DNA of 64,000 nucleotides from Labilithrix sp. (lineage in GTDB: Bacteria; Myxococcota; Polyangia; Polyangiales; Polyangiaceae): positions 1 through 64,000 of the forward strand of contig JAQBQL010000197.1 in the NCBI GenBank assembly GCA_028287035.1. Reading direction: 5' to 3'. The notes beneath the pieces were generated by a model. That model was not told the DNA's origin and did not search any database. It saw nothing but the letters and a program-made list of their open reading frames with translations. Below are positions 1 through 8,664 of this stretch, in pieces; position 1 is the first letter of the stretch; every line of letters begins with the position of its first letter. The position numbers were made by a program, and so were the translations under genes.

Positions 1-124
1 CGTCGTCACCGCGACCCGCGCAGCCGCCGCCCGAGCACACGCGCGCCGGCCACGCGGCTCGCCCGTCGCCACGCGCCGCCCACGCAAAACGTTCCGCTCC
101 CGCACGCCACGCCACGCCACGCCC

Positions 125-757
125 TCAGTGCATCACCGCCGCGTCCACCACGTGCACCCCCGGCGCCCGCTCCTTTGCTTTCTCCACCATCACTCGTGCG
201 ATATCCGCCGCCTTGTTCGGGGCATACCTCCCCAGCACCGGCGCCACCACGCGCACCAGCGACAGCCCCACGCGCTCGAACGGGCGGCGCTCGCCGCGCT
301 CGCCGTCGATGAACGAGGGACGCAGCGCGTACAGGCTCTCCCACCCCTGTCGCGCCAGCGCCTGCTCGACCTCGCCCTTCACGCGCGTGTAGAACGCGCG
401 CGAGGCCGGGTCGGCGCCGATCGACGTGACATGCACGAACGCCTTCGCCCCGCCGTCCAGCGCCGCCCGCGCGAACGCGAGCACCGCGTCGTGGTCGATG
501 GCCCGGAATGCCTCCTTCGAGCCCGCCTTCTTCATCGTGGTCCCGAGCGTGCAGAACGCCACCGTCGGCGCCGGCAGGCCCGCGAAGGCCTGCGCGCTCC
601 CGAGCTCCACGACGACCTGCTGGAGCTTCGTGTGCTCCCGCGCGACCGCGCGGCGTCCGACCGACACCACCCGATCGAATCCGTCGTCCGCGAGCAGCCG
701 ATCGAGCAGATACGTGCCCACGAGCCCACTCGCCCCCGCGATCCATGCCGTCGTCAT
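125..757 (-). CDS. NAD(P)-binding atypical SDR-type protein
   Basis: This 210-residue protein opens with a Rossmann fold: GASGLVG near residues 8-14 is the glycine-rich dinucleotide-binding loop of the atypical short-chain dehydrogenase (NAD(P)H-binding, HTATIP2-like) group. It has no signal peptide or membrane segment, so it is probably cytoplasmic. The substrate cannot be read from the sequence. The ATG start lies 9 bases after the stop of the upstream metallophosphoesterase gene, so the two are probably co-transcribed. The family call is firm; the function is open. Confidence 0.88.
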   Translation of the reverse strand: MTTAWIAGASGLVGTYLLDRLLADDGFDRVVSVGRRAVAREHTKLQQVVVELGSAQAFAGLPAPTVAFCTLGTTMKKAGSKEAFRAIDHDAVLAFARAALDGGAKAFVHVTSIGADPASRAFYTRVKGEVEQALARQGWESLYALRPSFIDGERGERRPFERVGLSLVRVVAPVLGRYAPNKAADIARVMVEKAKERAPGVHVVDAAVMH

Positions 758-766
758 GAGGCCACC

Positions 767-1981
767 CTACCCCAGCGCGCCCTCCGCCGCCGCCGCCGGG
801 AGCCGATGGATGCGCAGGAGCACCTCCTCCGCCGGCACGCCGAGACGGAGCGGAAAGCCGTAATGCCCGGTGCCGCGGTGGATGTACATGCGATCGGTGC
901 CTCGCCCCCAGATGCCGTGGTCGGGAATCCGGTCACCGAACAGCCGGAGGAACGTCCACTGCAGGCCGAGACTGAGGAGCCCCACCTGCCCGCCGTGCGT
1001 GTGCCCGCTGAGCACGAGATCCCCTTCCCCGAGCGGCAGATGGCGGAATGCGCCGGGGTCGTGGAGGAGCACGATGCGAACCGCCCCCGCCCGGCGGGGA
1101 TGCGCGGCACACACGCGCGCGAGATGGGCCTCACGGTCGCGCCACGCGAAGTCCATCCCGACGATCTGGACGGGACCGGCCGCAGTCTCCACGTCGGCGG
1201 CGTCGTCGACGAGGTGCGCGATTCCGTTCTCCGCGAGCGCACGGACCACGACCGCCGGCGCCTCGTGGTCGTGATTGCCATTGCAGGCGAAGACGCGACC
1301 AGGAAGCTTCTTCAACGGCGCGAGCGCGTCGCGCAGCAGATCGGGATCGCTCTGCGACTCCATCGTCAGGAAATCACCGGTGAGCACGACGAGGTCGGGA
1401 TCCGCGGCGACCGCCCGCTCGCAGATGCGCGCCAGCCGCTTCACCGACATGAACGGACCGAGATGGGGATCCGAGATCTGCACGAGGCGAAGCGGGCGGT
1501 CGACGCGCCCCATGCCGGAGGCCGCCGGCGCGAGCTTCGCCACGGCGTCGGTGCTCGGCCCCACCACGACGTCGACCTCGCGCCACTGCGTCGTGAGCGA
1601 CTGCACCATCCCGATCGCCGCCAGCGCGTACGGCAGCCACGGCGCGTACGGATGCAGGCCCAGCGCGAGGAGCACCGCCCACGGCAGCGCGAGCAGCGTC
1701 CCGGCCGCGAAGAAGGCCGCCGGCCAGCTCACGAGAAGCCGGTAGACGAACGGGCGCATGCGCGGGCGCGAGAGGACGAGGAAGTTCACGTAGACGGTCG
1801 CATGCAGCGCCGCATAGACCGGCAGCACGCGCGCGAAGGGCGCGGACATCGCCACCGCCACGAGCGAGTAGATGCCCACGAGCACCCCGACGAATCCCCC
1901 GAACGGCCGGCCGCGCACCGACCATGCGGTGGCGACCACGACGAGCCAGCCCGCGAGCGACATCAGCGAAAACCAGCTCAT
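767..1981 (-). CDS. membrane-anchored metallophosphoesterase (YkuE/YaeI-like)
   Basis: The protein has 404 residues. The first ~130 are hydrophobic with about four membrane segments, followed by a calcineurin-like phosphoesterase domain. The metal-binding blocks appear in the usual order: DPH near residue 150, TGD, GNHDHE, LLHDP and GHTHGG. This is the YkuE/YaeI type, with a probable periplasm-facing dimetal phosphodiesterase or phosphatase acting on lipid-linked substrates. An open frame extends far upstream through the lipoprotein gene on the other strand. I chose the ATG at 1981 because the recognisable protein starts there and the upstream part is an antisense shadow. It is probably co-transcribed with the SDR gene. 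Confidence 0.9.
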   Translation of the reverse strand: MSWFSLMSLAGWLVVVATAWSVRGRPFGGFVGVLVGIYSLVAVAMSAPFARVLPVYAALHATVYVNFLVLSRPRMRPFVYRLLVSWPAAFFAAGTLLALPWAVLLALGLHPYAPWLPYALAAIGMVQSLTTQWREVDVVVGPSTDAVAKLAPAASGMGRVDRPLRLVQISDPHLGPFMSVKRLARICERAVAADPDLVVLTGDFLTMESQSDPDLLRDALAPLKKLPGRVFACNGNHDHEAPAVVVRALAENGIAHLVDDAADVETAAGPVQIVGMDFAWRDREAHLARVCAAHPRRAGAVRIVLLHDPGAFRHLPLGEGDLVLSGHTHGGQVGLLSLGLQWTFLRLFGDRIPDHGIWGRGTDRMYIHRGTGHYGFPLRLGVPAEEVLLRIHRLPAAAAEGALG

Positions 1982-2059
1982 CTCTGCCAGAGTACGATGC
2001 TGGCGCAGCCCGTTCGGTGTCAGCCCTGCCGGCGGCGCGCATTTGCTAGGCTGCCGGGG

Positions 2060-2965
2060 ATGCGGCTTCCGCGCGGCACTCGCTCCACGCTCCTCACCCT
2101 GGCGCCGCTCGCGCTGACGCTCTTCCTGGGCTGCAGCAGCGATGACGCCCCCACCGCAGGCCCTTCCGACGCGGCGACGCCGCCCGGCGCCGACCACGAC
2201 GCTGCGCCCGGCGACGCGGGAGTCCCGGCTCCCGACGCCGCGCCGCCGGCGGACGCTGCCCTCCCCGATCCGTGCGCCGGACGCGCCGTGTGCGATTCGT
2301 TCGAGTCGGCGGCGCCCGGCGGCAAGCCCGATCCCGCCACCTGGAAGGTCCTCGAGAACAGCGGCACCGTCACCGTGAGCGACGCCCGCGCGCACACCGG
2401 GACCCACTCGGTGAAGCTCGCGACGACCATGGCCCAGTACCAGCGCGCGATGATCCAGACCGCCGGCGCGCCGCTCTTCCCGCTGCCCGGCAACACGCTC
2501 TACGGGCGCATGTGGGTCTACCTCGAGAACGCAGCCGCTCACTCCGTCCACTGGAACATGATCAGCGCGGGCGGGGCGGTGCCGGGTCATTCCGGCGTCA
2601 CTGCGGTGTACGACTACGGCGGGCAGCTCGACGTCCTGCTGGCGCTCTACGACACGCAGGGCGCCAAGACCGACTGCGGGACGCACTCCGCGAGGGCGAT
2701 GCCGATCGGGACCTGGACCTGCTTCGCGTGGGCTTACAAGGGACCCACGAACGAGATGCAGCTCTTCGATCAGGCCGGCGAGATCACGGACATGCACGTC
2801 GTGAACAAGGGCCAGCAGTGCCTCTCCCACGACCTCGGCGACCAGTGGATCGCGCCCACCTTCGCGAACGCCAGCGTCGGCTGGGAGAGCGTCCAGACGG
2901 ACGCCGGCCACACCATGTACATCGACGACGTCATCCTCGACGACGAGCCCGTGTCGTGCCCGTGA
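2060..2965 (+). CDS. secreted lipoprotein with lectin/glucanase-like fold (hypothetical)
   Basis: The protein has 301 residues. An N-terminal signal ending in a lipobox (FLGC, Cys about residue 25) is followed by a 50-residue Asp/Ala/Pro linker of the type common in myxobacterial surface lipoproteins. The C-terminal ~230 residues resemble a jelly-roll carbohydrate-binding or glucanase-like module (GTHSVKL, LYGRMWVY, YIDDVIL), but no catalytic residues are recognisable. It is transcribed divergently from the metallophosphoesterase, from a gap of about 78 bases. The start is the ATG just before the hydrophobic signal. Its stop overlaps the GTG of the next gene, so the two are probably translationally coupled. 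Confidence 0.8.
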   Translation: MRLPRGTRSTLLTLAPLALTLFLGCSSDDAPTAGPSDAATPPGADHDAAPGDAGVPAPDAAPPADAALPDPCAGRAVCDSFESAAPGGKPDPATWKVLENSGTVTVSDARAHTGTHSVKLATTMAQYQRAMIQTAGAPLFPLPGNTLYGRMWVYLENAAAHSVHWNMISAGGAVPGHSGVTAVYDYGGQLDVLLALYDTQGAKTDCGTHSARAMPIGTWTCFAWAYKGPTNEMQLFDQAGEITDMHVVNKGQQCLSHDLGDQWIAPTFANASVGWESVQTDAGHTMYIDDVILDDEPVSCP

Positions 2966-3318
2966 CCGCGATCATCCAGGTCTTCGGCACGAAGAAGTGC
3001 AAGGAGACCCAGAAGGCGGAGCGCTGGTTCAAGGAGCGCGGCATGAAGGTCCAGAGCATCGATCTCGGGCAGAAGGCCATGTCGCCCGGCGAGCTGCGCA
3101 GCGTCGCCGCCAGGGTGGGCGGCGTCGAGGCGCTCATCGATCGCGAGGGAAAGCGCTACGTCGACAAGGGGCTCAAGTACTCGGCGCCGACCGGCCCGCG
3201 CATCGAGGCGCTCCTCCTCGAGGATCCGCTCCTCCTCAGGACGCCCATCGTCAGGCGCGGCACCGACGCGACGGTCGGCTTCGCGCCGGCCACCTGGGAG
3301 ACGTGGCGGAGCACCTGA
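2962..3318 (+). CDS. ArsC/Spx-family thioredoxin-fold protein
   Basis: A 118-residue protein of the arsenate reductase/YffB/Spx group. It has a thioredoxin-like start (FGTKKCKETQKAERWF) with one N-terminal cysteine in the ArsC position and helix pattern, and a C-terminal segment with LLLRTPIVRRG typical of the family's substrate-facing loop. It is probably a glutathione- or thioredoxin-dependent reductase or regulator; arsenate reduction is not shown. The GTG start overlaps the stop of the upstream lipoprotein gene (GTGA). A GTG two codons earlier (2956) is an alternative. Confidence 0.85.
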   Translation: MTAIIQVFGTKKCKETQKAERWFKERGMKVQSIDLGQKAMSPGELRSVAARVGGVEALIDREGKRYVDKGLKYSAPTGPRIEALLLEDPLLLRTPIVRRGTDATVGFAPATWETWRST

Positions 3319-3320
3319 GC

Positions 3321-4025
3321 ATGCATCCCGCCGCCTCGCTCCTCAGCATGGTCGGGATCGGCGGGCTCGCGGTCGTGGTCGCGGCGCTCCTCGTCGCGGG
3401 CGACGTGTGGGCGGTCCGCCGGCTCGGCGTCGGCGCGCCGTCGCTCGGCGTGCGGCTTGGCGGCTGGCTCGTGCTGACCGGTGGCCTCGCGCTCGCGGGC
3501 GTGCTCCACCAGTGGAAACGGCAGCCGCCGCCGCTCGTGCTCTTCATGATCGGCGGGGTACTGCTCGCGGTGTGGCTGGCCGGCTCACGGATCGGCGAGC
3601 GCATGGCCGAGGCCCTGCCCCTCGCGGCGATCGTCGGCTTCCAGGCGTTCCGGCTGCCGCTCGAGCTCTTCATGCACCATGCGGCGGCAGAGGGGACGAT
3701 GCCCGTCCTCATGTCGTTCTCCGGGTCCAACTACGACATCGTGAGCGGCCTCACCGCGATCCCGGTGGCGTGGCTGGCGGCGCGCGGAGAGGCCTCGCCC
3801 GGTCTCGTGAAGGCGTGGGGGATCCTCTCGTCGGTCCTGCTCGCGGTGGTCATGGCGCTCGCCATCGGGGCCTCCCCCGCGCTCGCCGCATTCGGGACGG
3901 GCCCGCGCGAGCTGAACACCTTCGTCGGGTACTTCCCCTTCGTCTGGCTGCCCTGCGTCCTCGTCCCGGCCGCGCTGTTCGGGCAGATCGTCCTCTTCCG
4001 GCGGCTCGCGCTCGACGTCCTCTGA
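3321..4025 (+). CDS. polytopic membrane protein, unknown function
   Basis: This 234-residue protein is almost entirely hydrophobic, with about seven predicted membrane segments and short polar loops. No family motif is recognisable. The ATG lies 2 bases after the stop of the ArsC-like gene, so it belongs to the same probable operon (lipoprotein, ArsC-like, membrane protein). A gap of 27 bases separates it from tgt. Confidence 0.75.
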   Translation: MHPAASLLSMVGIGGLAVVVAALLVAGDVWAVRRLGVGAPSLGVRLGGWLVLTGGLALAGVLHQWKRQPPPLVLFMIGGVLLAVWLAGSRIGERMAEALPLAAIVGFQAFRLPLELFMHHAAAEGTMPVLMSFSGSNYDIVSGLTAIPVAWLAARGEASPGLVKAWGILSSVLLAVVMALAIGASPALAAFGTGPRELNTFVGYFPFVWLPCVLVPAALFGQIVLFRRLALDVL

Positions 4026-4052
4026 CGGCGCCCCTAGAAGGGTTCCGCCCCG

Positions 4053-5237
4053 ATGCTGCCGTTCCACGTCTCTGCCACCGACCCCGGCTCGCGCGCGCGC
4101 CGCGGCCACCTCACCACCGCGCACGGCGTCGTCGAGACGCCGGTGTTCATGGACGTCGGCACCCGCGCCTCGGTGACCCACTGCGCGCCTCGCGACCTCG
4201 CCGAGGTGGGCACGCAGGTCGTGCTCGGCAACACGTACCACCTCATGCTGCGGCCCGGGCCGGAGGCGTTCCGGAAGCTCGGCGGCATCCACGCGTTCAT
4301 GCGGTGGGACGGGCCCGTCCTCACCGACTCGGGCGGCTACCAGATCTTCTCGCTCCCCGCCGACCGCGTGATCACCGAGAAGGGCGCGCGCTTCAAGGGC
4401 TACACCGACCAGCAGATGCACCTGCTGTCGCCGGAGCGATCGATCGAGGTCCAGACCGCCATCGGCTCGGACATCATGATGGTGCTCGACGAGTGCATCA
4501 ACTCGATGTCCGACGAGCCGACCACGCGCGCCGCCATGGAGCGGACGCACCGCTGGGCGCTCCGCAGCCTCGCGGCACGCACCAACCCGGCGCAGGGTCT
4601 CTTCGCGATCGTCCAGGGCGGCGTCGTCCCCGAGCTCCGTCGGCAGTCGGCGGCGTTCCTCACCGCGCATCCGTTCGACGGGTTCGCGATCGGCGGGCTC
4701 GCGGTGGGCGACACCCGCGTCGAGCGCGAGGACGTGACGGCGCTCGCCGCCGAGCTCCTCCCGCGGGATCGCCCGCGCTACCTGATGGGGGTCGGCACGC
4801 CCCCCGATCTCCTGCAGGCGATGCTCGCCGGCGTCGACATGTTCGACTGCATCATCCCAACGCAGCTCGCGACGCAAGGCACCGCATTCACGTCGACCGG
4901 GCGCGTGCGGCTGACGCGCACCACGAACTTCCTCGCCGAGGAGGATCTCGATCCGAAGTGTGCCTGCTCGACGTGCCGCACGTTCAGCCGCGCGTACCTG
5001 CACCATCTCTTCAAGGCGAAGGAGCCCCTCGGCCCGCGCCTCGTGTCACTCCACAATCTGCATTACTACCACCAGCTCATGGCCGAATCCCGACGAGCCA
5101 TCGAAGAAGGGGTATTTGCCGAATACGCACGAAGCACGCTCGCGATCATCGACCGCCACGAGCACAGCGAGACGGCATTCGGCGAGCCGCCGCGGCCGGT
5201 CACCCGGAAGAAGAAGCGCAAGGTGGTGATCGCATGA
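4053..5237 (+). CDS. tgt: queuine tRNA-ribosyltransferase
   Basis: A full-length (394 aa) bacterial tRNA-guanine transglycosylase. It exchanges guanine-34 for preQ1 in tRNAs with GUN anticodons. Visible signatures are the DSGGYQIFSL block carrying the catalytic-region aspartate (residues ~91-100), IVQGG, GGLAVG, the second catalytic aspartate in VDMFDCIIPT, and the zinc site CACSTC with a later histidine (about residues 307-345). The last codons overlap the ATG of the next gene by 4 bases. That gene is a putative tRNA wobble methyltransferase, so a shared wobble-modification role is plausible. Confidence 0.97.
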   Translation: MLPFHVSATDPGSRARRGHLTTAHGVVETPVFMDVGTRASVTHCAPRDLAEVGTQVVLGNTYHLMLRPGPEAFRKLGGIHAFMRWDGPVLTDSGGYQIFSLPADRVITEKGARFKGYTDQQMHLLSPERSIEVQTAIGSDIMMVLDECINSMSDEPTTRAAMERTHRWALRSLAARTNPAQGLFAIVQGGVVPELRRQSAAFLTAHPFDGFAIGGLAVGDTRVEREDVTALAAELLPRDRPRYLMGVGTPPDLLQAMLAGVDMFDCIIPTQLATQGTAFTSTGRVRLTRTTNFLAEEDLDPKCACSTCRTFSRAYLHHLFKAKEPLGPRLVSLHNLHYYHQLMAESRRAIEEGVFAEYARSTLAIIDRHEHSETAFGEPPRPVTRKKKRKVVIA

Positions 5238-6073
5238 GCATCGTCGAGACCATCGTCCTCGCGAACGGCGCGGTCGCCATCCGTCACGTCCCGAGCGGCG
5301 AGATCATGCATCGCGGCACCGGGCCCGCGGTGGAGCCGCGCGAGATCTACGTCGATCCATCACGGCTCGGGGCGCGGCTCGAGATGCCGGGCGATCCGCT
5401 GGTGCTCCTCGACGTCGGCCTCGGCGCAGGCTCCAACGCGCTCGCCGCCTGGCGCATCTCCGAGTCGCTCCCGCTCACCGCGCGGCGGCTCGTCATCCTG
5501 TCGTTCGACAACGATCTGTCCTCCCTCGAGCTCGCGCTGCGGCCCGAGAATGCCGCGTCGTTCGGATATCATCTCCCGGACGCGAAGCTCGCCGCGGCGA
5601 CGCTCCTCGCCGACGGACGTCACGACACCGCGCGCACCACGTGGCGCCTCGTGCCGGGCGACTGCATCGCGGCGTTCGACAAGCTCGAGCCCGAGATGGC
5701 CGACGTCGTCTACTGGGACATCTACTCGCGCGAGGTGTGTCCCACGGTGTGGACGGCGCGGGCGTTCCGCAGCCTCCGCCGCGTGTGCCGCGCCGGCGCG
5801 ACGTTCCACACCTACAGCGCCGCGACGCCCACGCGCTCCGGGCTCCTGCTCGCCGGATTCGCGGTCGGGCGCGGTCCGGCGACCGGCGCGAAGGGCGAGA
5901 CCACGATGGCCGCCACCGACCCTTCGCTGCTGCCCGAGCCCCTCGATGCGCGGTGGCTCATCCGCCTCCAGCGGTCGTCGTCGCCCTTCCCGAGCGACGT
6001 GCCCGCCGACGCGGCGAGCCGCGAGGCGCTGGTCGAGAAGATCCGCTGGATGCCCCAGTTCGGCTGGGGCTGA
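5234..6073 (+). CDS. MnmD-like tRNA (mnm5s2U34) methyltransferase
   Basis: A 279-residue SAM-dependent methyltransferase. It has the motif I-like LLDVGLGAGSNALAAW near residue 57. The C-terminal half (YWDIYSREVCPTVWTARAF, then ATFHTYSAATPTRSGLLLAGF) matches the layout of the methyltransferase half of MnmC (DUF752 type). The FAD oxidase half of MnmC is absent, so this is a monofunctional MnmD-type enzyme. The ATG overlaps the tgt stop (ATGA), implying translational coupling. Substrate assignment is inferred from family and context; another methyltransferase role is not excluded. Confidence 0.78.
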   Translation: MSIVETIVLANGAVAIRHVPSGEIMHRGTGPAVEPREIYVDPSRLGARLEMPGDPLVLLDVGLGAGSNALAAWRISESLPLTARRLVILSFDNDLSSLELALRPENAASFGYHLPDAKLAAATLLADGRHDTARTTWRLVPGDCIAAFDKLEPEMADVVYWDIYSREVCPTVWTARAFRSLRRVCRAGATFHTYSAATPTRSGLLLAGFAVGRGPATGAKGETTMAATDPSLLPEPLDARWLIRLQRSSSPFPSDVPADAASREALVEKIRWMPQFGWG

Positions 6074-6076
6074 GGG

Positions 6077-6682
6077 CTAGCGGCGCCGCTTCTTCGGCGC
6101 CGCGAGGTACGCCTTGCCGCGCGGCGAGATCTCGTAGCCGACCTCGAAGCTCTGCGTCAGCCCGAGCTTCTTCAGCTTGCGCACGTCGATCTTGAAGGGC
6201 TCGGTCTCGCGCTTCGCCTTCGCCGCGAGCTTGCTCGCCGCCACGCGCGGGTTCTTCGCGATGAGCGCAAACGTCTGCTTGGTCCACGGCCGCGGGGCCG
6301 CTTCGTCGAGCTTCGCGAGCTTGACCCGGATCGCCTCGACGTCGTCCGGCGTGAGGTCGTCCTCGAGGGCGATGGCGACGCGGTCCCCATCGCCCACGTG
6401 CCGGAGCTCGACGCGGTGCACCGGCGCGTCGTCCTCGAGCGGGCCCAGCTCCGTCAGGTACGCGAGCAGCGCGTCGCGCGACGGGAAGCCGGCGCGCGTG
6501 GCGTCATCGCCCGTGATGCTCGAGGCCGGCACGACGGCGTGATCCGTCACCTCGAGGACGCCGATCGGATGACAGCGGTAGCGGCCTCCCGCCTTCACGT
6601 GCGGCTTCTGCCAGCGCCGGAAGGTGAGCGTCACCGCCCCGCTGACGAGACCCTCGAAGAATGCTTTCTTGAACAGCAGCAT
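6077..6682 (-). CDS. ASCH-domain protein
   Basis: The protein has 201 residues. The N-terminal ~110 resemble an ASCH (PUA-related RNA-binding) domain: an aromatic/basic start, the segment VTLTFRRWQKPHVKAGGRYR, then a beta-rich region. The C-terminal ~90 residues are a basic helical segment, possibly winged-helix, ending KKRRR, which suggests nucleic acid contact. The upstream small gene on the same strand ends 22 bases before the start, so the two probably form one transcript. The substrate is unknown. Confidence 0.8.
   Translation of the reverse strand: MLLFKKAFFEGLVSGAVTLTFRRWQKPHVKAGGRYRCHPIGVLEVTDHAVVPASSITGDDATRAGFPSRDALLAYLTELGPLEDDAPVHRVELRHVGDGDRVAIALEDDLTPDDVEAIRVKLAKLDEAAPRPWTKQTFALIAKNPRVAASKLAAKAKRETEPFKIDVRKLKKLGLTQSFEVGYEISPRGKAYLAAPKKRRR
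6080..6103. terminator. perfect 9-bp hairpin at a convergent gene junction
   Basis: The arms 6080-6088 and 6095-6103 are perfectly complementary (GCGGCGCCG / CGGCGCCGC) around a 6-base loop. The hairpin starts 7 bases after the mnmD-like stop and lies in the last codons of the convergent ASCH gene. No T-tract follows on either strand, so a terminator role is inferred from position and stability only. Confidence 0.4.
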
Positions 6683-6704
6683 CGGCGGCGCGCGGCGCTG
6701 GCGT

Positions 6705-6911
6705 TCACGTGCGGCCGGAGCGCGCGACGAGCGCCTCGGCCGCCGACTTCGCGCCGTTGACGTTCATGCGGACGCCGGCGGCTTCGGGGTTCGGCTTGTC
6801 GCCGTCGACCACCGACCAGTTCCAGCGGCCGTCGCCCTTGGGATCGACCTTGAGATGGTACGGGCCCGCCTCCGCCTTCCAGATATCGCCCTTTTCCTTG
6901 CGCCACTTCAT
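6705..6911 (-). CDS. small hypothetical protein
   Basis: A 68-residue soluble protein with an alternating polar/aromatic pattern (GDIWKAEAGPYHLKV, GRWNWSVVDGD) suggesting a short antiparallel beta-sheet followed by a C-terminal helix. The composition is protein-like rather than the Arg/Ala shadow pattern seen in other frames. It sits 22 bases upstream of the ASCH gene on the same strand. Function is unknown. Confidence 0.6.
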   Translation of the reverse strand: MKWRKEKGDIWKAEAGPYHLKVDPKGDGRWNWSVVDGDKPNPEAAGVRMNVNGAKSAAEALVARSGRT

Positions 6912-7009
6912 CGTGCTCGTGTGCTTCGTATAGCGCGGTCCGGCCGCGGTGCCGTCAATTCAGGCGCCGAGGCGGGGAAGATCCCCCGCGGCCCCACGTA
7001 GCAGGTCCC

Positions 7010-7999
7010 ATGCGCCGCCCCACCGTGCTCTTCGCCCTCGCGCTCACCACCGCCGCGTGCAGCGGCAGCTCCACGCTCCAGGAAGCCGCGGACGGCGGCT
7101 CCTCGAGCGGCTCCAGCGGCAGTGGATCGAGCGGATCGAGCGGCGGCGGCGGCGGGTCGAGCGGCTCGAGCGGCTCGAGCGGCTCGGAGCCGGACGGCGG
7201 GGCCGAGCCCCAGGAGACGAAGGTCGGGTCGATCACGATCTCCTCCACCCACTACGCGATCGGCGCAACGCCGGTCGAGATGGGCAGCGCGAGCGGGACG
7301 TTCTATCGCGTCCCGCCCCCCACGGGCGGCGCGAGCAGCGCCTGCACCGAGACCCCCGAGGGCGCGTGCACGCTCACCACGTGCAACGCCGCACCCTCCG
7401 GCGACGCCGGCGCCTCCGCCATCGAGTACACGCACGCGGGTCCTCTCGAGGTGAGCGGCGTCCTCGTCAATGACGGCACCATGAGCCTCCAGCCCGGCGG
7501 CTACGGCTACGCGACGGTGAGCGGGAGCGTCGCCTTCTTCATGGGCGGCGAGCCGATCCGCGTGCATGCCGCGGGCAACGCTGCCGCCGGAGGGGCGCCC
7601 GCGTTCGACGTGACGCAGACCGCGCCCGGGACCGTCACCGTGACCGCGCCCGTCTTCGACACGCAGAGCCGGGTCGCCGTGAACGCCGGCGCGCCCCTGG
7701 CGGTCAGCTGGTCCGGCGCGGGCTCGAGCGACGTGCTCGCGCAGGTCGCGGCGGGCACGAGCTCACGTAGCGCGGTCGGCCGCTGCATCTTCCCGGGCGG
7801 CGGCGGCAGCGGCTCGATCCCGGCGGCAGTCTTCGCAGCCGCGCAGGCGGCGGGAGGCACGGGAGTGAGCTTCTCGGTCACCGTCCTCGCACACCATCGC
7901 GAGACGAAGGACGGCTGGCGCATCGACGTCGACCTCCAGTCGTACGGGCTCCGGCCGGGCGGCGCGAACCTCGCGATCGGCCTCGTCGACGTGCGTTGA
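7010..7999 (+). CDS. lipoprotein with Gly/Ser linker, unknown function
   Basis: The protein has 329 residues. A short signal peptide ends in a lipobox with the acceptor Cys at about residue 17 (TTAAC). About 35 residues of almost pure Ser and Gly follow, then a beta-rich ~260-residue domain with no recognisable catalytic motif. Such linkers present a folded domain away from the membrane and are common in Polyangia. The downstream rhomboid protease gene is convergent and only 9 bases away. The start is the ATG immediately before the signal. Confidence 0.78.
   Translation: MRRPTVLFALALTTAACSGSSTLQEAADGGSSSGSSGSGSSGSSGGGGGSSGSSGSSGSEPDGGAEPQETKVGSITISSTHYAIGATPVEMGSASGTFYRVPPPTGGASSACTETPEGACTLTTCNAAPSGDAGASAIEYTHAGPLEVSGVLVNDGTMSLQPGGYGYATVSGSVAFFMGGEPIRVHAAGNAAAGGAPAFDVTQTAPGTVTVTAPVFDTQSRVAVNAGAPLAVSWSGAGSSDVLAQVAAGTSSRSAVGRCIFPGGGGSGSIPAAVFAAAQAAGGTGVSFSVTVLAHHRETKDGWRIDVDLQSYGLRPGGANLAIGLVDVR
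7102..7186 (+). repeat. in-frame 9-bp tandem repeats coding a Ser/Gly linker
   Basis: Imperfect repeats of a 9-base unit (variants of TCGAGCGGC) encode the Ser-Ser-Gly linker of the lipoprotein. Units are most regular around 7156-7186. Such arrays can change length by slippage in whole codons. Confidence 0.6.
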
Positions 8000-8008
8000 C
8001 CCTCCGGA

Positions 8009-8623
8009 TCACCCGAGCAGGCGCTCGATCGCGCGCTGGGAGCGCTCCGGTTCCATCACGAACGTGAGCGCGGCGCCGTAGACCGCGCCGGCGAAGTGCG
8101 CCGAGTGGTTCACGCCGTCGCGCGCGCGATAGGAGCTGTACGCGCTGTAGGCGAGGTACGCGAGGCCGTACACGAAGCCGGGGACGGCGATCGGCAGGAA
8201 CAGCAGCGACAGCTTCATCTCGGGGAAGAGCAGGATGGAGCTGAAGATCACGGCGGCCACCGCGCCCGACGCTCCGAGCGAGCCGTACCGCGGATCGTTC
8301 ATCCGGCGCAGCGTGGTCGGCACGTGCGCGGCGACGACGGCGCTCACGTACAGCACGAGGAAACGCACCACTCCGAGCGCCGCGGCGAGCCGGTCGGCGA
8401 AGAAGTAGAGCGTCACCATGTTGAAGAGCAGGTGCGTCGCGTCGGCGTGCACCCAGCCGCCGGTGAGGAGCCGGTACACCTGCCCGCGGTGCCTGACGGC
8501 GTACGGGCTCAGCAGGAGCCTCCCCTTGAGACCCGGGATGACCCAGGCGGCGACGCTCACCACCACCACGGACGCGATGAGGATGCCCACGATCATCGAG
8601 GGCGCGAGCGCGGGCGGGTTCAT
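8009..8623 (-). CDS. rhomboid family intramembrane serine protease
   Basis: A 204-residue polytopic protein with about six membrane helices. The family's catalytic elements are present: GASGAV around residue 117 holds the nucleophile serine (GxSG), and the histidine partner is in the last helix (NHSAHFAG, around residues 172-179). The upstream loop carries the rhomboid-type H-x-x-x-N pattern (HLLFN). It probably cleaves transmembrane substrates in the inner membrane. It converges on the lipoprotein gene 7010-7999. Confidence 0.92.
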   Translation of the reverse strand: MNPPALAPSMIVGILIASVVVVSVAAWVIPGLKGRLLLSPYAVRHRGQVYRLLTGGWVHADATHLLFNMVTLYFFADRLAAALGVVRFLVLYVSAVVAAHVPTTLRRMNDPRYGSLGASGAVAAVIFSSILLFPEMKLSLLFLPIAVPGFVYGLAYLAYSAYSSYRARDGVNHSAHFAGAVYGAALTFVMEPERSQRAIERLLG

Positions 8624-8664
8624 GGCCGCGCCACTCTAGCCCGTCTGGCGCGGAGACCTCGCGG

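Noticed and set aside
103..122. Four tandem CACGC units at the left edge (1-124 otherwise empty)
   Set aside because: Short simple repeat in a non-coding edge with no gene or structure attached; probably background.
1982..2911. Upstream extension of the metallophosphoesterase frame on the minus strand
   Set aside because: It lies antisense to the lipoprotein gene 2060-2965, has shadow composition, and the recognisable protein begins at 1981.
7997..8011. Stop-codon inverted repeat between the Gly/Ser lipoprotein and rhomboid genes
   Set aside because: Only the automatic TGA/TCA match is present; flanking bases do not pair, so it was left out of the convergent-stop pattern.
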